A DNA stretch of 64,000 bases from Sulfurovum sp. UBA12169 (GCA_002742845.1 DLUH01000001.1:308501-372500); one strand, 5' to 3'. Counted from the first letter of the stretch, positions 1 to 10,894 are shown. Made by a program: numbers and translations. The notes: generated by a model from the sequence alone, not told the origin.

Positions 1-32
1 CTGCCATCAGCCAAGATAAGTATATTCTTCAT
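1..32 (-). CDS. 5' end of a gene running off the window (10 codons)
   Basis: An ATG on the minus strand at position 32 opens a frame reading MKNILILADG to the edge of the window, divergent from tgt. Ten codons are too few to identify a family. The hydrophobic strand followed by a Gly would suit a nucleotide-binding (Rossmann or TrkA-N-like) start, and my recollection is that some Campylobacterota carry a TrkA-like gene of the COG3400 type beside tgt. That is context, not evidence from the sequence. The upstream ribosome site is weak (GAAAG about 8 bases before the ATG). Confidence 0.4.
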   Translation of the reverse strand, partial: MKNILILADG

Positions 33-71
33 ACAATTTCTTTCGTAGCGCGATTGTAACCAAAAAAGCGG

Positions 72-77
72 TACAAT
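72..77 (+). promoter_or_regulatory. candidate -10 box for tgt
   Basis: TACAAT lies 33 bases upstream of the tgt start codon. No good -35 box is seen, which is common for vegetative promoters in Campylobacterota. A GGGGGAT stretch follows it, spaced rather far from the ATG to be an ideal ribosome site. Confidence 0.35.
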
Positions 78-88
78 AGCGTCATTAA

Positions 89-1254
<1,166 letters not shown>

Positions 1255-1302
1255 CTCAATAGTCATTTTTTTAAAAAATATATCATTTTAGTTTTATTTT
1301 TG

Positions 1303-1308
1303 TATAAT
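1303..1308 (+). promoter_or_regulatory. candidate -10 box for lemA
   Basis: A perfect TATAAT sits 27 bases before the lemA ATG, in an AT-rich stretch with periodic T runs upstream. The ribosome site AAAGGAT follows. This fits a vegetative promoter of this phylum, where -35 boxes are usually poor. Confidence 0.5.
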
Positions 1309-1335
1309 CAACTATAGACACCTAAAGGATATCTC

Positions 1336-1899
1336 ATGAGTTTTTTAAACATTGCACTTCTGATCAGCGCGGGGATAGCTGTTTACATAGTTATAATTTA
1401 CAATACATTCGTCTCTCTGAGGGCAGGCATAGAAGCATCATGGTCAGACATTGATGTGCAATTAAAACGCCGTTATGATCTTATTCCTGCTCTGGTAGAT
1501 ACGGTCAAAGGCTACAAAGAGTATGAAGCCGATACACTTGAAAAAATAATCAAAGCACGGCAGCAAGGGCTTAATGCAAATACTCTTGACGAGAAAGCTG
1601 TTGCAGCAGATATGCTCTCTGGAGTGTTGGGGAAATTGTTTGCGCTGGCCGAAGCATATCCTGATCTTAAAGCCAATACTAACTTTTTACACCTCCAAGA
1701 AGAACTGGGCTCTCTTGAAGATGCTATTCAAAATGCAAGACGCTATTATAATGCCATTGTCAGAGACTACAATGCCAAAATCGAATCTTTTCCGGATCTT
1801 TTTGTTGCCCGTAAATTTCAATTTACACCTCGTGAATATTTTGAACTGAATGAAAGTGAGGTCAAAGAGGCTACAAAAATGCCAAAGATAAATTTTTAA
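1336..1899 (+). CDS. lemA: LemA family protein
   Basis: A 187-residue membrane-tethered helical protein of the LemA family. An N-terminal transmembrane helix (about residues 4-24) is followed by the family signature: a WSDIDVQLKRRYDLIPALV stretch and VKGYKEYE. The remainder is predicted helical bundle, ending with the FPDLFVARKFQF region typical of the family. The biochemical role of LemA is unknown. The next gene (DUF2207) starts 5-8 bases after the stop, and this pairing recurs in many bacteria, so the two probably act together at the membrane. The start is supported by AAAGGAT upstream. Confidence 0.93.
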   Translation: MSFLNIALLISAGIAVYIVIIYNTFVSLRAGIEASWSDIDVQLKRRYDLIPALVDTVKGYKEYEADTLEKIIKARQQGLNANTLDEKAVAADMLSGVLGKLFALAEAYPDLKANTNFLHLQEELGSLEDAIQNARRYYNAIVRDYNAKIESFPDLFVARKFQFTPREYFELNESEVKEATKMPKINF

Positions 1900-1907
1900 C
1901 CATCGTG

Positions 1908-3785
1908 ATGAAAAAACTATTCTTGATCATCCTTTTTTTAGGTGGATTGAGCAATACGGCATGGGCAGAGAAAATTATTGCCTATGAGGTCAATGTTACC
2001 GTAGAACAAAGCGGTGAACTTGCCGTTATAGAGTCAATTACCTATGATTTTGAACAACAGCGAAAACATGGGATATTTCGAGATATTCCTTTTACGGTCG
2101 AAGGTAAAATCCGCCCCAAAGAAATAGGGCTTTATGATTTTTCAATACTGTTTGACGGCGCGGCCGAAGCATGGGAAAAATCAACTATGGCCTCTACCTA
2201 TGCAGGCGATGTCGTACGTCTCAAAATCGGCTCTCCCTCTTTGTATCGCAGCGGCAAACATGTTTATACGATCGCCTACCGTGTCAAAAAAGGTGTACTG
2301 CCGGCCGCAAAAAACAAAAACCAAGATGCGATACGCTGGAACATTATCGGCACAGGATGGCAGATTCCCATCTATGGCATAAAAGCACATATCTTTTTGC
2401 CCTCCTCACTCTCTTGGGAAATTATAACTCCCGCCACTTTTACCGGTTCTTACGGCACCAAAACTTCTGAAGCAACAGCACATTGGGCAACACCGCAAAT
2501 CTTGCAAATCTCACTTGCCTCACTTCGTCCGCACGAAGGATTAACCGTAGAGCTTGCATATCCCGCTTATCGTCTTGATCAGCATGGACTTGACAACAGT
2601 AAGGCTGCATGGTGGGAGTGGATACTAGAGTATTGGCAATGGGGCGCATTGGCAGCATTTTTGCTTTATTTTAAAAAAAGTCTTGAAAAATATACAGGTT
2701 TTATCGACAAACGTTCTATCGCAGTACAATATGCAGTCCCCAAAGGACTCAGTCTTTTGCAGTCCGGTCTTATTTTGGATCACTTTGCGGATGATAAAGA
2801 TTTTGCAGCAGCCATACTTGAGCTTGCCGCACTTGGATATTTGACTATTGAGCAACCGGGCTCAAACGATGATCCGGTCTTGATGCAAACCGGCATTCCC
2901 CTTGATGACAAATTAACCATGGACCAAAAATATCTGCTTAATCATATTTTTTTTAAGTCTGGCAAGCAGTTTATACTCTCTTCGGGTTCACAAACAAAAG
3001 CCAAATCTCTTCTGGAAGGTTTTAGGCACATCAATGATCAGCTTTACATCTGGGTAGTGGGAGCCGGCTATATGAGTGAAAATCCGCAAAGACTGCGAAA
3101 AAATTTTTTAATTAAAAGCATTCTTTATCTGCTGCCCGTACTGGGATTTACGCTTTATGGTCTTGTGCAAAAATCCGGAAGCGAAATTCTTGCTGTCTTA
3201 TTGTTTCCCTTGATATTCGGCGTGGCGGGAATGGGCACCATCCTTGGGAGCAAAACGTGGGCATCCAGGCTGTTTGGTGTTCTTTTTATGGCGGGAGGCA
3301 TGATACCTCTGATTGCAATTATTCAAAATACGCCGCTCACAGCTCGTGAAATATTCGCAGGACCGCTCGGTGTGCTTTTGCTTTTGATTTTAGCACTGGC
3401 ATATACATATAAAAAGATAGGAAAATTTACGCAACAAGGCGCTCAAGCCCGCACCCATCTTTTGGGCCTGCAAATGTTTATCAAGCGGGCAAAGCAAGAT
3501 GAGATCAAAAGACGTCTGCAGCTAGACCCGCTTTACCTTGAAAAGATGTTGCCTTATGCAATTTTATTTGGTGAAATCGATCACTGGCTTTCTCTTTTTT
3601 CAAATTTGAACATTGCCGCACCCCATTGGTATGCCGGCGATATCAAGAATCTAAAACGCTTTGCTTCTTCTGTGCACAGCGCATCTCTTCCTCCCTCCAG
3701 CGGTACAAGCGGGGGAAGAGGTTTTTCCGGAGGCGGCGGTTTTTCCGGAGGCGGTGGGGGCGGAGGCGGTGGGGGCTCATGGTAA
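1908..3785 (+). CDS. DUF2207 membrane protein with Gly-rich tail
   Basis: About 625 residues, co-transcribed with lemA. A signal peptide (about residues 1-21, ending AWA) precedes a beta-rich extracytoplasmic DUF2207 domain to about residue 220. Transmembrane segments follow near residue 240, at about 405-475 and near 490, with cytoplasmic parts between. The C terminus is a low-complexity tail of FSGGGG-type repeats ending in SW, which is typical of this family (YciQ-like). A GTG at 1905 lies directly before the ATG at 1908 and is an alternative start. No ribosome site is obvious, so translation may be coupled to lemA. Function unknown; a role in envelope homeostasis is inference. Confidence 0.9.
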   Translation: MKKLFLIILFLGGLSNTAWAEKIIAYEVNVTVEQSGELAVIESITYDFEQQRKHGIFRDIPFTVEGKIRPKEIGLYDFSILFDGAAEAWEKSTMASTYAGDVVRLKIGSPSLYRSGKHVYTIAYRVKKGVLPAAKNKNQDAIRWNIIGTGWQIPIYGIKAHIFLPSSLSWEIITPATFTGSYGTKTSEATAHWATPQILQISLASLRPHEGLTVELAYPAYRLDQHGLDNSKAAWWEWILEYWQWGALAAFLLYFKKSLEKYTGFIDKRSIAVQYAVPKGLSLLQSGLILDHFADDKDFAAAILELAALGYLTIEQPGSNDDPVLMQTGIPLDDKLTMDQKYLLNHIFFKSGKQFILSSGSQTKAKSLLEGFRHINDQLYIWVVGAGYMSENPQRLRKNFLIKSILYLLPVLGFTLYGLVQKSGSEILAVLLFPLIFGVAGMGTILGSKTWASRLFGVLFMAGGMIPLIAIIQNTPLTAREIFAGPLGVLLLLILALAYTYKKIGKFTQQGAQARTHLLGLQMFIKRAKQDEIKRRLQLDPLYLEKMLPYAILFGEIDHWLSLFSNLNIAAPHWYAGDIKNLKRFASSVHSASLPPSSGTSGGRGFSGGGGFSGGGGGGGGGGSW

Positions 3786-3849
3786 AAAGTACACAATAAC
3801 TATGAATTGCTTTGTGTTTTTTCTCGTTTTTGCAGAAAAAAAGAAAAAG

Positions 3850-3875
3850 ATGCTTAGCTCTTTAAAGCATTTTCT
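3850..3875 (+). terminator. possible terminator after the lemA/DUF2207 pair
   Basis: ATGCTT (3850-3855) pairs with AAGCAT (3865-3870), flanked by A-rich sequence on the left and TTTCT on the right. A second weak stem, ACACAA with TTGTGT followed by T residues, lies just upstream at about 3791-3820. Either could end the transcript; neither is strong. Confidence 0.35.
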
Positions 3876-3917
3876 ATGATTTCAATACATCAACGAGAAC
3901 ATATCTATCTCATTAAA

Positions 3918-3932
3918 ATGTCAATTTGACAT
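3918..3932. promoter_or_regulatory. perfect palindrome upstream of a small orphan gene
   Basis: ATGTCAATTTGACAT is a perfect 7-1-7 palindrome, 79 bases before the ATG of the gene at 4011, and TATACT-like boxes lie between the two. It could be an operator, or the final stem of a terminator, since T residues follow. I cannot assign a regulator. Confidence 0.3.
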
Positions 3933-4010
3933 CTTTTTCGTACCTTCTTCTCGCCAAACGCTATACTTTTTTATACTTTTAATCATCAAATTCTTACAGT
4001 AAGGTTAACC

Positions 4011-4352
4011 ATGTATCTGCCAAAAAAAGAAAAACTTTATATCAGCGATCTTATACAAGATCCTGCTGTCGCCTATCCGGCTTATTATACGCTAAGCGTA
4101 TCTCTGCATCAAAACGAAATGCTTCGCGCCGCACTTACTGCATTACACAGTTTTGATTTTTTACATTATAAAAAAGCAAAAAACCATGAAGAGATCTTTG
4201 CTCTGCTTCACTCGGGCGGATTTGTCATCTATAAAGAAAAATATATCGTAGGATATTTTGCAAACAAAATGATGTATCTAGAGAGCGGCGGCTGGAAAGG
4301 AATGCCTGCGACACAGGAAATCTTTATGCTTGAAAATTGGCTAATACAGTAA
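4011..4352 (+). CDS. hypothetical protein, 113 residues
   Basis: Not recognised. The protein is soluble-looking, with no signal peptide or membrane segment. It has a Tyr-rich composition and a mixed helix/strand pattern. It contains a HYKKAKNHEEIFALLHSGGF stretch and ends in LENWLIQ. The start is supported by AAGG upstream (GTAAGGTTAACC ATG). It stands alone between the lemA pair and a structured RNA-like element, with its own upstream palindrome and AT-rich promoter region. Codon use matches its neighbours, so it is probably a real gene of a lineage-restricted family. Confidence 0.7.
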   Translation: MYLPKKEKLYISDLIQDPAVAYPAYYTLSVSLHQNEMLRAALTALHSFDFLHYKKAKNHEEIFALLHSGGFVIYKEKYIVGYFANKMMYLESGGWKGMPATQEIFMLENWLIQ

Positions 4353-4387
4353 GCTCGCCAAACTATTTCTCTCTTTCTTTTTAAATT

Positions 4388-4417
4388 AAGACAAATTTTA
4401 TCTTATTTGGCTATACT
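4388..4417 (+). promoter_or_regulatory. candidate promoter of the structured RNA
   Basis: AAGACA (4388-4393) and TATACT (4412-4417) are 18 bases apart and would start transcription near 4424, exactly at the 5' side of the long closing stem at 4427. The match between predicted start and stem is the main argument. Confidence 0.5.
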
Positions 4418-4423
4418 TACATT

Positions 4424-4545
4424 ATGTCTTAGGTGTCGAAGAAAATTTTTATTCTTCCTCCTTTTAAAAATTTTTATTGTCGGCGTCATTTACCAATGCA
4501 GACAATACCCCCGCCCTTCTTGGCACCTAAGATATATTTTCTTCC
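4424..4545 (+). ncRNA. candidate structured small RNA of unknown family
   Basis: The segment folds back on itself. TCTTAGGTG (4427-4435) is perfectly complementary to CACCTAAGA (4524-4532), and the stem extends through AAGAA (4439-4443) with TTCTT (4517-4521). Inside lie two arms: an A/T arm (about 4442-4450 with 4466-4475) around a CTTCCTCC-containing loop, and TATTGTC (4475-4481) with GACAATA (4501-4507) holding a smaller CATT/AATG hairpin. A T-rich stretch (TTTTCTTCCTTTTT) follows the closing stem. It lies between two convergent genes and has its own promoter-like boxes. It lacks the GGAA-tetraloop core of SRP RNA and is short for 6S RNA. Strand is inferred from the promoter and T tract. 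Confidence 0.5.
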
Positions 4546-4588
4546 TTTTTAATTTTAAAAAATAATGAAAAACAATCAAAAGATGGCA

Positions 4589-5464
4589 TCACAGCTTAAA
4601 TAAACGTTTGACTTTTCCAAATATACCCACAAAAACCAAGGCGATCGCACCCACCAGCATTCCCACAACAAGCTCTCCTAAGATAGCCGGCACATTATGC
4701 AAAAGATCGTGAAGCCAATGCACATGATGCGCATAGATCCCCCCTGCAACCAAAAGCATAGCAATGGTTCCGATGACGGTTAAAGATTTGATCACCTTAG
4801 GCAGCGCATTAACCAAAAACTCGCCTGTGCTCATAAGTATTTTATTTTTATCATTCCCCGCAACAATAAGCTTATATCCGAAATCGTCCATTCTGACAAT
4901 CATTGCAACAATTCCGTATACGCCGATGGTTGCAAGCACGGCGATCAAAGAAACCACCATAACTTGAACAGGCAATGCCTGCTTTACCACGGTACTAAGA
5001 GCAATAATTACAATTTCGATCGACAAGATAAAATCTGTTACGATTGCTGATTTTATCTTATTTTGTTCTTCTTTTAGCACTTCTTCCTCGGACACAATTT
5101 CAAGCACCACATGTTTTTTTTCATGTTCATGAGGCACAAAATATGCATAAATCTTTTCAATTCCCTCATATGCCAGATAGAGCCCTCCCGCCATTAAAAT
5201 AGGAATGATACTCCATGGTGCAAAAGCGCTCAAAAGAAATGCCAAAGGCAAAATAATCAATTTATTGACAAAAGAACCTTTGGTTATAGCCCACAATACA
5301 GGAAGCTCTCTTGACGAGGCAAACCCCGACGCCTTGTCTGCATTGACAGCCAAGTCATCTCCCAATATTCCTGCTGTTTTTTTAGTAGCCACTTTGCTCA
5401 TCGATGCCACATCGTCCATCAATAGCGCAATATCATCAAACAGTGCAAAAAAACCTGCTGCCAA
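4589..5464 (-). CDS. DUF808 (YedI-like) inner membrane protein
   Basis: A 291-residue polytopic membrane protein. The N terminus AAGFFALFDDIALLMDDVA is the DUF808 hallmark. Hydrophobic segments lie at about residues 65-95, 150-190, 220-245 and 260-285, separated by a charged loop (HEHEKKHVVLEIVSEEEVL). The family has no established function. The start codon is TTG at 5464, chosen because the conserved N terminus begins there and AAAAGGA lies upstream at good spacing. It is downstream of clpB on the same strand, but over 200 bases separate them, so co-transcription is uncertain. Confidence 0.9.
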   Translation of the reverse strand: MAAGFFALFDDIALLMDDVASMSKVATKKTAGILGDDLAVNADKASGFASSRELPVLWAITKGSFVNKLIILPLAFLLSAFAPWSIIPILMAGGLYLAYEGIEKIYAYFVPHEHEKKHVVLEIVSEEEVLKEEQNKIKSAIVTDFILSIEIVIIALSTVVKQALPVQVMVVSLIAVLATIGVYGIVAMIVRMDDFGYKLIVAGNDKNKILMSTGEFLVNALPKVIKSLTVIGTIAMLLVAGGIYAHHVHWLHDLLHNVPAILGELVVGMLVGAIALVFVGIFGKVKRLFKL

Positions 5465-5611
5465 CTTTTATCCTTTTAAGTACTTATCGTTTCTGGAGAT
5501 ATTTTTAAGATCAAATTATTTTTTAGTATTTTAGCACTATGTATCCGTTTCAATGCTTTAAAAAATTATTTTATGCAGTCACTGCAATGAGAAGAAAAAA
5601 AATAATTTACA

Positions 5612-5658
5612 AAAAAAGAGCAGCAGCCTGCATTCCCAAGCCCACAGACTCGGGAATG
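5612..5658 (-). terminator. possible clpB terminator
   Basis: Immediately after the clpB stop, CATTCCC and GGGAATG (5631-5657) form a stem. The T run is about 15 bases further on (complement of 5612-5618) rather than adjacent, so this is only a weak intrinsic terminator. Confidence 0.35.
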
Positions 5659-5667
5659 ATAAAGAGA

Positions 5668-8244
5668 TTAGTTAATTTGCGTAATAATTTCGCCTTGCTC
5701 TACGTCAAAAATAATACTTGAGCCTTCGGCAACTTTATCCGCAAGAATGAGTTCAGCCAGCGTGTCTTCCACGACTTCATAAAGAGCTCTTTTGAGTGGT
5801 CTTGCCCCGTATACAGGATCAAATCCGGCTTCAGCAATATATGCTTTTGCTGAAGGCTTAAGTATGACGGTAATATTTCGTTCTTGCAATTTTTTCTGAA
5901 TACCCTTGAAAAGTATATCCACAATGCTGGCAATGGCTTCTTTGTTGAGAGGATTAAAAATTACAATATCATCCAACCGATTAAGAAATTCGGGTTTAAA
6001 ATGAAGCTTCAACTCATTATTAACCGCTTTTCTTCTCTCTTGGGCATCACTAAATTCCATAATTTTGCTTGAAGCGATATTGGAGGTCATAATGATAATG
6101 GTATTTTTAAAATCCACCGTGACCCCTTTGTTATCAGTCAAACGTCCGTCATCAAGCACCTGCAGCAACGTATTAAATACATCAGGATGCGCCTTTTCAA
6201 TCTCATCAAAAAGTACAACCGAATAAGGTTTTCTTCTTACGGCCTCAGTAAGCTGCCCGCCCTCTTCATACCCGACATATCCGGGAGGTGCACCGACAAG
6301 CCGGCTGGCTGCATGTTTTTCCATATACTCGCTCATATCGATACGAATGAGTGATTTTTCTGTATCAAACAAAAATTTCGCCAAAGTTTTTGCCACTTGT
6401 GTTTTACCTACGCCTGTTGGTCCCAGAAACATGAAACTGCCGATAGGGCGATTGGTGTCGCTTAATCCTGCCTTATTGCGCTTGATAGCTCTGGCAACGG
6501 CTTTTAGGGCCTCTTCTTGACCTACTACTTCTTCTTGTAGCACATTTTCTATGTGCAAGATCTTCTCTTTTTCGCTTTGAAGCATTTTGGTTACCGGGAT
6601 GCCCGTCCATCGGCTGACGATACTTGCGATCATCTCTTCATCGACCGAATTTTTAAGCAGTGTCCCTTCACTCATCATTTGATGCCATTTGGCCTCAAGT
6701 GCTTTGAGTTCCCCATTTTTTGCGGGAATCAGTCCGTATTCAATCTCAGCAGCCTTATTGAAATCACCTTCACGCTTCACCTGCTCTGCTTGGGTCTTCA
6801 AAGATTCGATACTGGACTTGACTTCAGCAATTTGGCTAAACACCGATTTTTCATTTTCAAATTGGCTTTGCAATGATCTCTTTTTCTCTTCAAAATCGGC
6901 TAATTCTTTTTCTATCTCGCCAAGACGTACAGCATTTTTCTCACCCTCTTCCATCTTGAGCGCTTCTTTTTCCACTTGAAGTGTCGAAATTTCACGTTTT
7001 GTTTTTGCCAAATCAGTGGGTTCGCTTTCGATTTGCATTTTAAGCTCAGCAGCTGCCTCATCAATAAGATCTATGGCTTTATCCGGCAAAAATCTATCGG
7101 TAATATAGCGATCTGAAAGTTTTGCTGCGGCCACAAGTGCACCGTCTGTAATAATAACGTTATGGTGTGTTTCAAGTCTCTCTTTGATGCCTCTGAGAAT
7201 TTGCAATGCCTCATTGATACTCGGTTCATCTACCTTGATTGGCTGAAAACGTCTTTGAAGCGCAGCATCTTTTTCAAAATATTTGCGATACTCTTTGAGC
7301 GTAGTAGCTCCGATAGTATGGAGCTCGCCGCGCGCAAGAGCAGGCTTGAGAATATTTGCCGCATCCATACTTCCCTCGCTTGCTCCGGCACCCACGATGG
7401 TATGTATCTCATCGATAAAAAGAATAACATTGGCTGCTTTTTTAACTTCATCAACCACGGCTTTAAGCCTGTCCTCAAATTCACCCCGATATTTAGCTCC
7501 GGCGATCAGTCTGCTCATATCCAATGAGATTACCCGCATATTTTGTAAGCTTAGCGGCACTTCTTTGTTTACGATACGCTGCGCTAAACCTTCAACGATA
7601 GCCGTCTTGCCTGTTCCGGGTTCACCTATAAGAATAGGATTATTCTTAGTTTTACGGATCAAAATCTGCATGGCGCGCTGAATCTCTTCATCTCTTCCGA
7701 TGACAGGATCGAGCGAACCCTCTCTTGCTTTCTGATTGAGGTCGATGCCGTATTGGGCCAGTGCTTCAAGTGTTTCATCTGCGCTTTGAGAATCAATCTG
7801 CTTGCCTCCCCGGATCGACTCAAGTGTTTTTTTAAATTCGGAGATATCAATATATTTTCCAAAAACACCTTTCATGAAACTTTCTTGAATATTGGCAATC
7901 AGCCAAGAATCAACTGCCAGATACTGATCCCCGTTGGCTGCCATTACCCCTTCGGCTGCCTGTAAAGACCGTACAAGATTTTGAGAGAGCTTAATATTTT
8001 CTTTGGTAACAGTCGATACGGCGGGCAACTTATTGGCGATGCTTTTAGCTTCAAGCTCTATGGCGGCTTTATCTGCATTCATTTTATTGAGTGTTTGGTG
8101 CAGCACAGAACCGCTATTGGTCAACTGCGCCCAAATAAGATGTACGGGCTCCACTTCAGGATTTTTATTATGCAACGCAAGCGACAAACCTGATTCGATA
8201 GCGCTTGTCATTTGGTGTGTAAGTTTTTCTAATATATTTTTCAT
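5668..8244 (-). CDS. clpB: ATP-dependent disaggregase ClpB
   Basis: An Hsp100 chaperone that threads aggregated proteins through a hexameric ring together with DnaK. The 858 residues are the usual ClpB length. The order is a Clp N-domain (about 1-145), NBD1 with Walker A GEPGTGKT at 207-214 and [11 protein letters not shown], the ClpB-specific coiled-coil middle domain (about 400-520, rich in Lys/Glu), and NBD2 with Walker A GPTGVGKT at 608-615, then the pore segment GYVGYEEGG and the C-terminal small domain (GARPLKRAL). Both ATPase sites look intact. The promoter upstream is a near-ideal sigma-70 type with an inverted repeat over the -10, suggesting repressor control of a heat-shock gene. 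Confidence 0.98.
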   Translation of the reverse strand: MKNILEKLTHQMTSAIESGLSLALHNKNPEVEPVHLIWAQLTNSGSVLHQTLNKMNADKAAIELEAKSIANKLPAVSTVTKENIKLSQNLVRSLQAAEGVMAANGDQYLAVDSWLIANIQESFMKGVFGKYIDISEFKKTLESIRGGKQIDSQSADETLEALAQYGIDLNQKAREGSLDPVIGRDEEIQRAMQILIRKTKNNPILIGEPGTGKTAIVEGLAQRIVNKEVPLSLQNMRVISLDMSRLIAGAKYRGEFEDRLKAVVDEVKKAANVILFIDEIHTIVGAGASEGSMDAANILKPALARGELHTIGATTLKEYRKYFEKDAALQRRFQPIKVDEPSINEALQILRGIKERLETHHNVIITDGALVAAAKLSDRYITDRFLPDKAIDLIDEAAAELKMQIESEPTDLAKTKREISTLQVEKEALKMEEGEKNAVRLGEIEKELADFEEKKRSLQSQFENEKSVFSQIAEVKSSIESLKTQAEQVKREGDFNKAAEIEYGLIPAKNGELKALEAKWHQMMSEGTLLKNSVDEEMIASIVSRWTGIPVTKMLQSEKEKILHIENVLQEEVVGQEEALKAVARAIKRNKAGLSDTNRPIGSFMFLGPTGVGKTQVAKTLAKFLFDTEKSLIRIDMSEYMEKHAASRLVGAPPGYVGYEEGGQLTEAVRRKPYSVVLFDEIEKAHPDVFNTLLQVLDDGRLTDNKGVTVDFKNTIIIMTSNIASSKIMEFSDAQERRKAVNNELKLHFKPEFLNRLDDIVIFNPLNKEAIASIVDILFKGIQKKLQERNITVILKPSAKAYIAEAGFDPVYGARPLKRALYEVVEDTLAELILADKVAEGSSIIFDVEQGEIITQIN

Positions 8245-8269
8245 ACCTTTCCTTCTAGTACTTGTAATA

Positions 8270-8314
8270 GTATAATTCTGAATAAATTATACATCTTTAG
8301 TCAATGTGTGTCAA
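8270..8314 (-). promoter_or_regulatory. clpB promoter with overlapping inverted repeat
   Basis: On the minus strand TTGACA (8309-8314) and TATAAT (8286-8291) are exactly 17 bases apart, a consensus housekeeping promoter. An 8-base inverted repeat, GTATAATT at 8270-8277 and AATTATAC at 8285-8292 with a 7-base spacer, covers the -10 box and the start site. It is not the CIRCE element and does not match the CTTGAGT-N7-ACTCAAG HspR site, though it shares the N7 spacing. Confidence 0.65.
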
Positions 8315-8483
8315 GTTTCTTTCGTATTTTTGTTAAATGATATTTTTATGTATCTAAAACCATACAAATCATTCCTTGATTCAAAAGCCTACTCTTAGAT
8401 ATTTTTAAATAAAATTATGAATCTGTATACCATATCTTAAAAAGTATGAACAAATACGCTTAATACACAGTAAAAGAGTATAA

Positions 8484-9839
8484 ATGATTAAAAAAAGCAA
8501 AAGAGTGATTGCGTTAGGATTATTTTCCACCATAACTGCTGCCTACCTTTTTGGCAGTTTTGCAGAAGCAAAGAGCACTGCTGAAAAATCTACCGCCAAA
8601 GAAAAACTCGAAGCCTATATTAAATTCACACAGATACTAAACATTATCGAAAATCAATATGTCGACGATGTTAATACTTCTGCCCTGGTAGACAAAGCGC
8701 TCAAAGGACTCATGACCAACCTGGATGCCCACTCAACCTATATGGACGCAAAAGATTATAAAGATTTGACCGTCCAAACCAAAGGAGAATTTGGAGGACT
8801 GGGCATCTCTGTAGGAATGAAAGACGGCGCACTGACCGTAATTGCACCGCTTGACGGCACACCGGCTTTTACTGCCGGTGTTAAAGCCGGGGATATCATT
8901 CTCAAAATCGACAACAAAGCAACGATAGGTATGAATATTGATGATGCCGTTAAACTTATGAGGGGTAAACCAAAAACAGATATTGTTTTAACGCTTATCC
9001 GAAAAAATGAACCTAAACCGCTAGTCATAAAAATCACAAGAGATATCATCAAAATACAATCAGTCTATGCAAAAACAATTCAGACTGATGAGCAAATTCT
9101 CTACCTGGGTATCACTTCTTTTGATCAAAAAGTGGTTGAGGATGTCCAAAAAGCCCTTAAGGAGCATTCTAAAACCAAAGGGATTATACTTGATCTAAGA
9201 AACAACCCCGGCGGTTTGCTTGACCAAGCGGTCGGACTGGTCGATTTGTTTATCGACCAAGGAGTTATCGTTTCCCAAAAAGGTAAAACCAAAGAAGAAA
9301 ATATCACTTTTGAAGCGCACAAAGAAAATACTGACACAACAACGCCTATTGTAGTCATCGTTAACGGCGGCAGTGCAAGTGCGAGCGAGATCGTCAGCGG
9401 CGCGCTTCAAGATTTTAACCGCTCTGTCACGGTAGGAGAAAAAACTTTTGGCAAAGGTTCAGTGCAGATAGTCATGCCTATCGGCAAAGAAGAGGCATTA
9501 AAGCTGACCGTAGCAAGATATTATCTGCCAAGCGGACGTACGATTCAAGCTGAAGGCGTTACGCCCGATATCATAGTTCATTTTGGAAAAATAGAACAAA
9601 ACGATGATCCTGTTTTACTTAAAGAAAAGGATCTCAGCAAGCATTTGACCAGCGAACTTGAAAAAATAGAAACGACAAAAAAAATTGAAATCGATGCAAA
9701 TACCACGATAGGCGAAGACAATGCAACCAAAATAGATGAAACAATCATTACTGAAGAGCAACTCTATAATGACGCTCAGCTTAAAAGCAGTATGGATATT
9801 CTCAAAGCACTTATTATTACAAACAAAGGGAAAAAGTAA
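8484..9839 (+). CDS. ctpA: C-terminal processing peptidase (S41 family)
   Basis: A periplasmic serine protease of the CtpA/Prc family, 451 residues. An N-terminal signal or anchor helix (about 8-26) is followed by the N-terminal helical region, a PDZ domain (about 100-180, with GGLGISVG) and the S41 core. The [10 protein letters not shown] motif (Ser297-Ser301) and [11 protein letters not shown] (K324) give the Ser/Lys dyad. The 25-residue spacing known for this family points to S299 as the nucleophile. It is the first gene of a block whose order (ctpA, purC, purS, purQ, periplasmic protein, plsC) is shared with Campylobacter. The stop overlaps the purC start (TAATG). Confidence 0.96.
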   Translation: MIKKSKRVIALGLFSTITAAYLFGSFAEAKSTAEKSTAKEKLEAYIKFTQILNIIENQYVDDVNTSALVDKALKGLMTNLDAHSTYMDAKDYKDLTVQTKGEFGGLGISVGMKDGALTVIAPLDGTPAFTAGVKAGDIILKIDNKATIGMNIDDAVKLMRGKPKTDIVLTLIRKNEPKPLVIKITRDIIKIQSVYAKTIQTDEQILYLGITSFDQKVVEDVQKALKEHSKTKGIILDLRNNPGGLLDQAVGLVDLFIDQGVIVSQKGKTKEENITFEAHKENTDTTTPIVVIVNGGSASASEIVSGALQDFNRSVTVGEKTFGKGSVQIVMPIGKEEALKLTVARYYLPSGRTIQAEGVTPDIIVHFGKIEQNDDPVLLKEKDLSKHLTSELEKIETTKKIEIDANTTIGEDNATKIDETIITEEQLYNDAQLKSSMDILKALIITNKGKK

Positions 9840-10567
9840 TGGCAAACAAAGCAATAAAAAAAACACTTGTCTATGAAGGCAAAGCCAAAAAAATATGGTC
9901 GACCGACGATGAAGCACTTTATATCTCAGAGTTTAAAGACGATCTGACAGCATTTAACGGAAAGAAAAAAGCTACAGAAGAAGGCAAAGGCGCCCTCAAT
10001 AATAAAATTTCAACAGAGCTTTTTAAATATCTTAACAATAAAGGTATCTCTACCCATTTTATTGAGATGATTGACGACAACCATATGCTTCACAAAAAAG
10101 CAGATGTCATTTTAATTGAAGTGATTGTAAGAAACATTGCTACGGGGAGTCTAAGCAGAAACTTGGGTATTCAAGACGGAAAAGTGCTTCCTTTCACTCT
10201 GGTCGAATTTGATTATAAAAATGATGCGCTTGGAGATCCAAAACTCAATGACCAGCACTGTCTTATTCTTGAGTTGGTCAAAGATACTTCCGAACTTGAA
10301 TATATCCGCTATGCGGCAAGAAGGGTCAATGAACTTCTTAAAGCATTTTATGCGCAACGCAATCTTACTTTGGTGGACTTCAAGCTGGAGTTTGGCCGAG
10401 ACATTAACGGCAACATCATTCTGATCGATGAGTTAAGTCCGGATAACTTTAGACTCTGGGATAGCACCAGCGGTGAAAAAATGGATAAAGACAGATTCAG
10501 AGAAGGCTTAGGAGGACTAAAGGTTGCCTACGAAGAAGTACTCAATAGAATACTTGGAGTCAAATAG
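9839..10567 (+). CDS. purC: SAICAR synthetase
   Basis: Phosphoribosylaminoimidazole-succinocarboxamide synthase, which joins aspartate to CAIR in purine synthesis. The 242-residue length fits the stand-alone bacterial enzyme. Family stretches are visible: YEGKAKKIW near the N terminus, [18 protein letters not shown] and [14 protein letters not shown] near the C terminus. The start codon shares a base with the ctpA stop, so translation is probably coupled. The purS start lies 88 bases after its stop, so an internal promoter for purSQ is possible there. Confidence 0.97.
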   Translation: MANKAIKKTLVYEGKAKKIWSTDDEALYISEFKDDLTAFNGKKKATEEGKGALNNKISTELFKYLNNKGISTHFIEMIDDNHMLHKKADVILIEVIVRNIATGSLSRNLGIQDGKVLPFTLVEFDYKNDALGDPKLNDQHCLILELVKDTSELEYIRYAARRVNELLKAFYAQRNLTLVDFKLEFGRDINGNIILIDELSPDNFRLWDSTSGEKMDKDRFREGLGGLKVAYEEVLNRILGVK

Positions 10568-10654
10568 CCATTGCAAGCCAAAAGATTGGCCGACTCAAAC
10601 ATACAATTTGGTAAAAATTAGCCATACATTAAACAAAAAAAGCAAGGAGAAAAA

Positions 10655-10894
10655 ATGAAAGCTATCGTAAACGTATTTTTAAAAGAAGGCGTACTTGATC
10701 CGCAGGGAAAAGCTGTACATCATGCACTTACTTCACTTGGTTTTAACGATGTAAAAGATGTGCGGGTCGGAAAGCAGATTATACTTGAGCTTACCGCAAC
10801 GGATAAATCAAAAGCGGAAGCAGAAGTCACAGAGATGTGTGAAACACTGCTTGCAAACACAGTTATTGAAGATTACAATATAGAGATAGCATAA
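10655..10894 (+). CDS. purS: FGAM synthase subunit PurS
   Basis: A 79-residue subunit of the three-part phosphoribosylformylglycinamidine synthase (PurL-PurQ-PurS), thought to help pass ammonia from PurQ to PurL. The sequence has the PurS pattern: a KEGVLDPQGKAVHHAL turn near the N terminus, V(K)DVRVGKQI, and MCETLLANTVIEDYNIE at the C terminus. AAGGAG precedes the ATG. It overlaps purQ by one base (TAATG). purL is not in the window. Confidence 0.95.
   Translation: MKAIVNVFLKEGVLDPQGKAVHHALTSLGFNDVKDVRVGKQIILELTATDKSKAEAEVTEMCETLLANTVIEDYNIEIA

Noticed and set aside
3581-3796. Minus-strand frame with a long proline run
   Set aside because: It is the reverse complement of the Gly-rich tail of the DUF2207 protein; GGC/GGT runs on one strand give Pro codons on the other.
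4424-4545. SRP or 6S RNA
   Set aside because: No GGAA-tetraloop SRP core was found on either strand, and the element is about 105-120 bases, well short of typical 6S RNA.
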